A stretch of 64,000 nucleotides of DNA. Origin: Alentia gelatinosa (taxonomy: Eukaryota; Annelida; Polychaeta; Phyllodocida; Polynoidae). The stretch lies in contig OX465587.1 of the NCBI GenBank assembly GCA_950022655.1, positions 29,949,716 through 30,013,715 of the forward strand. The letters are read 5' to 3'. The position numbers and the translations under genes are program-made. Shown here in pieces: positions 25,601-33,400 of the stretch (the stretch's first letter is position 1; every line of letters starts with the position of its first letter). Under the pieces are notes generated by a model that worked only from the letters and a program-made list of their open reading frames with translations, was not told where the DNA came from and searched no databases.

Positions 25601-27385
25601 GACATATGTCTAGACATGCCAATCCACCATGCATTTTATGTGGTTTTTATCGGTGTGTAATCCCAGAAATGTGGTCAACTGCCCCGATATTAGGTGACCT
25701 TCCGATGCGATTTTGATTTTTTTATCGGGAGGTGCATCGTAGACCATATCGGAGCCATGTCATAGTAGGTGGACGCCGGGTCTAATTCATCACATGGACG
25801 GTCTTCCATTCTGGCTGTCATATCAAACCGAGATTCATCCGCAACCTATACATATAGAGTTCCGATATCACTCCTGAAGAGAATACAAACATCCGTATCC
25901 TCCCACTAGGAGAATACTGGAAAATAGTCCCTGAAACATCAAAATGATACGTCAGAAGATTACCAGCCATTTTGTATTTTATTTTTGATAACTTATATTT
26001 GTAATGGTGAATAATCTGTACAACGTTACTCCAGTATGTCCCAACAGTCGTGTCATGTGTGGAACAATAGTCTTGCGCTCACACCCACCGTTCACACTTT
26101 AGGTGTGAATGTATTGACTTTCAAAGCAATGAAGCCAGACTGAATGGTGTTTGTAATTAAACGACGCACCCCGAGGTGGCACTGTACGGTAAATCCATTA
26201 TTATTATTGATGATGTAATGAAGGTAGCCTGGAAGCCTGGCCTATGTCTTCATATAATAGGACAGGTCCCAGCGTTTATATTAGACAGGGAAATATGTGG
26301 CGACTGTAGATCGCTCGAGCGTTTACACTGACGACTTCGAGAACATTTTCCCCTATTCTTGTAAATCCGTACATTACCCCCACCCGTAATCTCCACCTGG
26401 GTAAATACACACTGCCCTATGTGTTTTCTACGGAGGCTTGTATGAGCTGGGTAATTGATATGCGAGATTTAAGTCAGCGTCATAGCTGCTTGAGTCTGAT
26501 AACGTGTAGGGTACCTGGGACCTCTTTCACTAGTTTTTTGACATGTCTGTGACACCATATAGACATTGGGGTTGTCTAGTTTCGTGACAACACAAGTAGC
26601 TGCCCTTAGGAAAAGACAGACCCCAAACATAAGAATTAGACAAATCTACACATTATGGACCTGTTTCATTAGTTTCGTGACAAAAGTGTTAGACAGACAT
26701 GAAAAGCGGCACCAACAGTGCAAGCACGAAAGGTCAAAACGAAGTCTAATGTCTAATTCTTATGAAACTGGACACACCATCTAGACGCCATCTGGACATG
26801 TCACAAAACTAGTGAAACAGGTCCCAGGTTCGGCAGGAGTACACCAGGTGGCGCCACCGGCTCAGCGCTTCAGCGCCTTAGTGGTGAGATTACAAGTACA
26901 CTATAATGACTCATAAACTGTAGGGTCTAAACAGGGTTTCACACGATAGGATTCATATACCTCACAAGGTGTTTGCCTGAGACAAATCCTGCTGAGATTC
27001 ATGTACCCCACTCTCTGTCTCTGTCTCTGTCTCTGTCTCTGTCTCTGTCTCTTTATCTCACCCCTGGAATAAATGTCCATAGGCTTAACATTGAGAACTC
27101 GTTCTCCATGCCCCTACAAGTATTGCAGTCCGTTCTCCATGGTCTATATCCTGTGTGTTGTCCATTCTTTTAGTGTGTACAGGGGTGAGATAAATACAGA
27201 AAGCAACTCGTTTTGGTCAAAGAAGTCATTCTCCAACTCGTTTGAATGCTATGTGTTATTCACTCGGCTGTCGCCTCGTTCATATCCCTCCGCATCCAAC
27301 TCGTGGAGAATGACCACTTTGACCAAAGCGAGTTGGTTTCTTCTTTAGTCTCTCTCTCCTTCTCTCTCTTTCTCCTTCTTTCTCT

Positions 27386-27434
<49 letters not shown>

Positions 27435-30400
27435 CCTCTCTCTTTCTTTCACACACAGGCCCGGCATTGCAGTAAACTACATACACAAATAGACGTTAAT
27501 TTCTCCTCTGTCTCTCACACTCAGGCCCCGCGTACTGGAGCAGCTCGTACCCGATCTGCGGACAGACGAGTCAGTCGCCTATCGACCTGAAGCCCACGTC
27601 GGCGGTACAGGACACGTTCTCCGCCTTCTCCTTCACGGGATACGACACGGTGCCCGCCACCATGACCGTCAACAACAACGGAAAGTCAGGTACGGAGTTA
27701 GATGAAAATAGATATTATTATATACCTGTGGTAGTATATTCTACACATACGGCCCGCTCCTACCCATGTCGTATGTATATCCGTACGACACCTAGGTGAC
27801 GTACGGGGTATGTATGTGGCGTATGGGCAATGTACGGCGGCGAAATCCAAAATCTCCCCCAGAAGCAAGGTTAAAAATCGGATATTTTAAGGTATATAAT
27901 AATAGAGAAACAGGCTGACTGTCTCCGTACGGATAAAATACTTGGTAAAATCGGCGATCAGATGAACCCCTGCCTCCGGCATCGGTTCATCTGATCGCCG
28001 ATTTTACCGCGTATTTTATCCGTACGGAAACAGTAAGCCTGTTTCTCTATACTACAACTCATATGTATATACATGTGGCACAAGTACAACAACGGAAAAT
28101 CAGGTACGGGATTTAAAAAAACATTAATACAATGTCTCATATATATGTATATATACATGTGGCATAATGACAACAACGGAAAATCAGGTACAGAGTTATA
28201 AAAATATTGATACAATAACTCACATATACATGTGGCATAATGACAACAACGCAAAATCAGGTACAGAGTTATACAAATACTAATACGATAACTCATATAT
28301 AATATATGTGGCATAATGACAACAACGGAAAATGAGGTACAGGTTTAGAACAAAACATTAACACAAAAACTTATATATACATGTGGCATAAGAACAACAA
28401 CGGAAAATCAGGTACAGAGTTATAAAAATATTAATACGATAACTCATATATATACATGTGGCATAATGACAACAACAGAAAATCAGGTACGGGCTTAGAA
28501 AGATATTAATACGATAACTCATATATACGTGTGGCATAATGACAACAACAGTAAATCAGGTACGGGGTTAGAACAAAACATCAATACAATAACTCATATA
28601 TACATGTGGTATAAGTACAACAATGGCAAATCAGGTATGGGCTTAGAAAGGTATTAAGCTCATACATGACATAATGACAACAACGGAAAATCAGGTACGG
28701 GTTTAGATGAAAATAGATACAACTGTTCTTGTGTTATCTGGACTTGCATCTGGCTATCTGGTGTCCTTTTGTTATTCCGTCACAATGCTCTATCCACAGT
28801 CTATGTGTCATACAGTAATACACAAACCATGCTCTATCCACAGTCTACGTGTCATACAGTAATGAGAGAAAATGTGGTTACTGAGCCTGAAGGGGTGGCC
28901 ATTCAGGGTCTTTTCATGCCATAAATATGTCCTGACGCTGCAGGGGGAGGGACGTGATTATGGGATCAAAAGGCCAAGAATGGCATCCCTACAGGCTCAG
29001 TCACTACGTTTTCTTATTATTACATACCTAAATATTTAAAAAAATGCCATTTTATATTTTTATTAAATGTACCAATTGACCCGATGGTCACAGTGTGGCC
29101 GAATATTCACTACGGACTCAGTGCGCCCGAACATTATTTATACTGCACCCCTAGCAGCGGTTAGTATTTCATAGACGATCGGCCATAGGTATGTAATAAT
29201 ACACAAACCATGCTCTATGCACAGTCTACATGTCGTCCAGTAATATACAAACCATGCTCTATCCATAGTCTACGTGTCATACAGTAATACACAAACCATG
29301 TTCTATCCACAGTGTATGTGTCAGCGAGTAATACACAAACCGTATCGGGAGGAGGACTGGCTGGTGCTAGGACAGTCGTCAGCTACCATTTCCACTGGGG
29401 CAGCAACGATAGTGTGGGATCGGAACATACCGTCGATGGAACGATGTACCCTCTGGAGGTTAGTTTTTATGATCATCTCAACCATTATTTCTTTTTTCAA
29501 AGACGCTTGTATACACAGTAGCATGATAGTAGAAAAGAACTACATCTATTAATTAACAAGTAGGAAGAGGTTATCAAATCTTGAGCTGTACCTCGGAGTT
29601 GCCTCTGCGCAATATCCTCGTATATACTCGGATATTACTGCGCGTCAACTCCTCGGAGCATACGGCTGTTTTTATCTGAAACCAGTCAATATTGTGTATT
29701 CATGCCTAGCAGAAACGACCCTAGGTGAGAGGCATTTTGGATTTATGTAACAAGGCTTGGACGCTTTGAGGCCCCACCATCGGTGGAGTTTTTGTAGGAG
29801 GGGAACCTGTGTTCTGTTGAATAACTTTTGCCTATCGAATTATGGATACCTTGTATCAGGGTTATTGTCTGATGATATTCAAGCTCGGCCAACGGAAGGT
29901 TGTCCATAAATGTTGAAAAAAGTCGATCCACATTGTCCCTGGGTTAGACTGGCTCCAGTCCCTGCATCCTATGGCTACCCTCCTCGTTGGGATACAAGGA
30001 CTAGTACAATCGGTAAAGGTTTTGGATTTCTGGTGCTGTTTAACTCCAGCATTCCCAACACTCTCCATACAGATATCCTGGCTATTGGTCAGGTATCTGC
30101 TGGGAGATTGATAACCTCTCACTTTGATCTCAATCGAGTCAAAGTCAGGAGCAGGCATAATTTATTGCAATGACAACACAGGCGGCCAGGGAACTGGATG
30201 AAGGGGAGGAGGGAGGGGAAGGAGGAGGTATAGGGTTAAAGGGAGCGGCTTGGGGTCATAAACAGGAGATTCTGTTCATAGTGGACAAGTCTTTGATTCA
30301 ATATAAACTGGTTTCAGATAAAAGCGGTTCTATGCTCCTCAGAGTTGATGCTGCCTAGCATCCTCGCATACGCTCGGATATTACTACGCGTCAACTCCTC

Positions 30401-33400
30401 GGAGCATACGGCCGCTTTGTGCTCTTGTGTAATTAGGATACATTGTTTGCATGAGATCACACTACTATGTTATTGTATTTTTTTTATGTACTGAGCTCAT
30501 GTTGAGTTATTGCCTATATTAGTAGTGCATGCATAGTTTGTACATCCAACTGTAAGTCCAAGGACCGGATAAATGAGATAGCTCTGTACAAGACAACTGG
30601 AGACTGCGGAAGATAGGTCACATGAGATCTAGCAGGACCCTCCAGTATAATAAAAAACTTAAAAAAAAAAAAAATGGGCCAGTCAGAGAAGGACACATAC
30701 TATAAAGAACTTTATTCTGATTGTGTTTAATCACTTGATGAATGTTCATAATCAAAGACTTGAGCAAGTCTATCCCTGGGTGTCCTTAGCATACATAAAA
30801 GGGTCTACATGTATACACAATATTGACTGGTTTCAGATACAAGCGGCCGTATGCTCCGAGGAGTTGACGCGTAGTAATATCCGAGCGTATGCGAGGATGC
30901 TAGGCAGCATCAACTCCGAGGAACATAGAACCGCTTTTTTCTGAAACCAGTTTATATTGTATTTATTATCCACCTTTTCCTGACATGGAGGGTGGTTGTG
31001 GCCCCTAAGATTCGAGGTCAACTCTCGACTGATGTCTACGTCCCAAGGCACTAACAAATATCATGTAAGGAGGTCAGGGTCAAGGTTGGGGTTTGCTGCG
31101 AATGCAGTCATTGGCTACTCGGTCTACTCTATTTCTTATATGGACTTAGTGTACTGGGACAACTCCATGCTGCATGTGGCATACCGATATTAGTTCATTT
31201 TAGTTATGCACTATTTTTCTGTACGCACTATTTTTCCGTATGCGCCACCCGGAGCATACAACATATATCCGTTTGTGCTGGGTACGTCCATACACACTCC
31301 CTATGTGTTTTCTATGGACACTTTGTATTAGGTGGATAATAAATGTACGAGCCATCTAGATGTATAGGCAATGAATACTTCAGTAGTTCTAAGCTTATTA
31401 AGCTATCAAAATGCTTCCTGTATTATAGTATCATAATTATTTCAATCTATATAATATATTCATACACGGGTTACCAAACGCAATGTCTGAAATAAGTGTC
31501 ACATGATTATTACAGCGAAACGTGTGAATGGAAGGTGGCAGACCGCGACACTTGTATGCGAACCGTCCTGAATAAAAAAAATAATAATAAAAAAATTATT
31601 CAACAGGCCCCTGGATATTTCATTGACCAAAAAAGCCAATATATATCAATGTGACTGAAATTCATCAATGTCTATTTTCAGATGCACATCGTCCACTACG
31701 ATACTCAATATGGCGATGTAGCTACCGCTATGAACAGGACAAATGGTCTGGCCGTTCTGGGCTTCTTCTTTGAAGTAAGTATCTTTTATTTCCTCCAATT
31801 TAGATTACAATTGTTAATGGTTCTAGAGTCAAATTGTATCATCTCAATGACGTTTGAGTTTTAGATGATTCTGATCCATGTCTTATACAAGTAATTTCTG
31901 TTACTCACTCAAGCTTTTTCTGATGGCTTGCCTTTTATCTCACCCCTAGTAATTTTGTCCCATATGCTTAACATTGGGACCTCCATGCCCCTACGAGTAT
32001 TGCAGTCTGTTCTCCAGGGTCTATACACTGTGTGTTATCCATCCTTTTAGTGCGTTCAGGAGTGAGATACAGAGAACAACTCGTCTGGTTCAAGGAAGTC
32101 ATTCTCCAACTCGTTTAAATGATATGGGCCCATTTCCATTGGCTGGTGACAACGATGTCAATTTTTTTAGTTTTCCTAAAAGCCCATTTCCATTGGCCAT
32201 CACCATTATACAGTCAGGAACCACCGACGGACCTTTAGCACTGCTGGCGCAAAAGGAGAACTGAAAACATCGACACCGTTTTCGTCAGCCAATGAAAACG
32301 GGCCTTATGCAATATTCACTCAGCTGTTGCCACGTTCATATCACTCCGCATCAAACTTGTGGAGAACGACAGCTTTCCGAGATTCCCAAGATGCTCAATA
32401 GGTGTCATCAGAGTATGTTTCTAAATCATTGCAAATTTTCAATTAGCTTCAACCATGATCTGTTTCCAATATTTATGTATTTTCATTTTTGCGCTGACAG
32501 ATTAGCAGCACCGACAACCCAGTGCTTGACAAAATTACGAGCCAGCTCGCCAGTGTTGCTGCATACGGTAAGTGTCTGTCTCATACTTCAGGCTGTTGTA
32601 ACATTATTATATCACACACTCCCCCTCGACATACAAAGAGAGTCAGTATGGTGAAAAATGTTATCGTATAGATTGATACTATTTTGAATGATTTATCTAT
32701 CTGTATTTGAGTCAAAATAAAATGGCAATGTTACTCAAGATATAATATAACTTTTAGAGTACTTCCTGACCTTATATCTGACTGCACATTAGCCATGCTT
32801 CCAGGCTAATTTAGAAATAGCGATGTTGTTGTCCAGGAGATGGGGTGGTCGTAATGACCATTTGGGAATATCTCATGATTGTACAATTGTAGTCGGACCT
32901 GACTGAGTTTTACCGTTATGATATCGATGTTGTTGTTAATGTTTCAGGCTCTAACACCTCGGTCACGCCGTTCGCGTTGAACACCCTGTTGCCATCAGAC
33001 TTGACTGAGTTTTACCGTTATGATATTGATGTTGTTATTGATGTTTCAGGCTCTAACACCTCGATCACGCCGTTCGCGTTGAACACCCTGTTGCCATCAG
33101 ACTTGACTGAGTTCTACCATTATGATATCGATGTTGTCGTTGTGTTTCAGGCTCTAACACCTTGGTCACGCCGTTCGCGTTGAACACCCTGTTGCCATCA
33201 GACTTGACTGAGTTCTACCAATATGATATCGATGTTGTCGTTGTGTTTCAGGCTCTAACACCTCGGTCACGCCGTTCGCGTTGAACACCCTGTTGCCGTC
33301 GGACCTGACTGAGTTTTATCATTATGATATTGATGTCGCTATTGATGTTTCAGGCTCTAACACCTCGGTCACGCCGTTCACGTTGAACACCCTGTTGCCG

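Noticed and set aside
27958..28314. 118-codon minus-strand ORF with Tyr/Ile repeats
   Set aside because: Antisense translation of the donor array.
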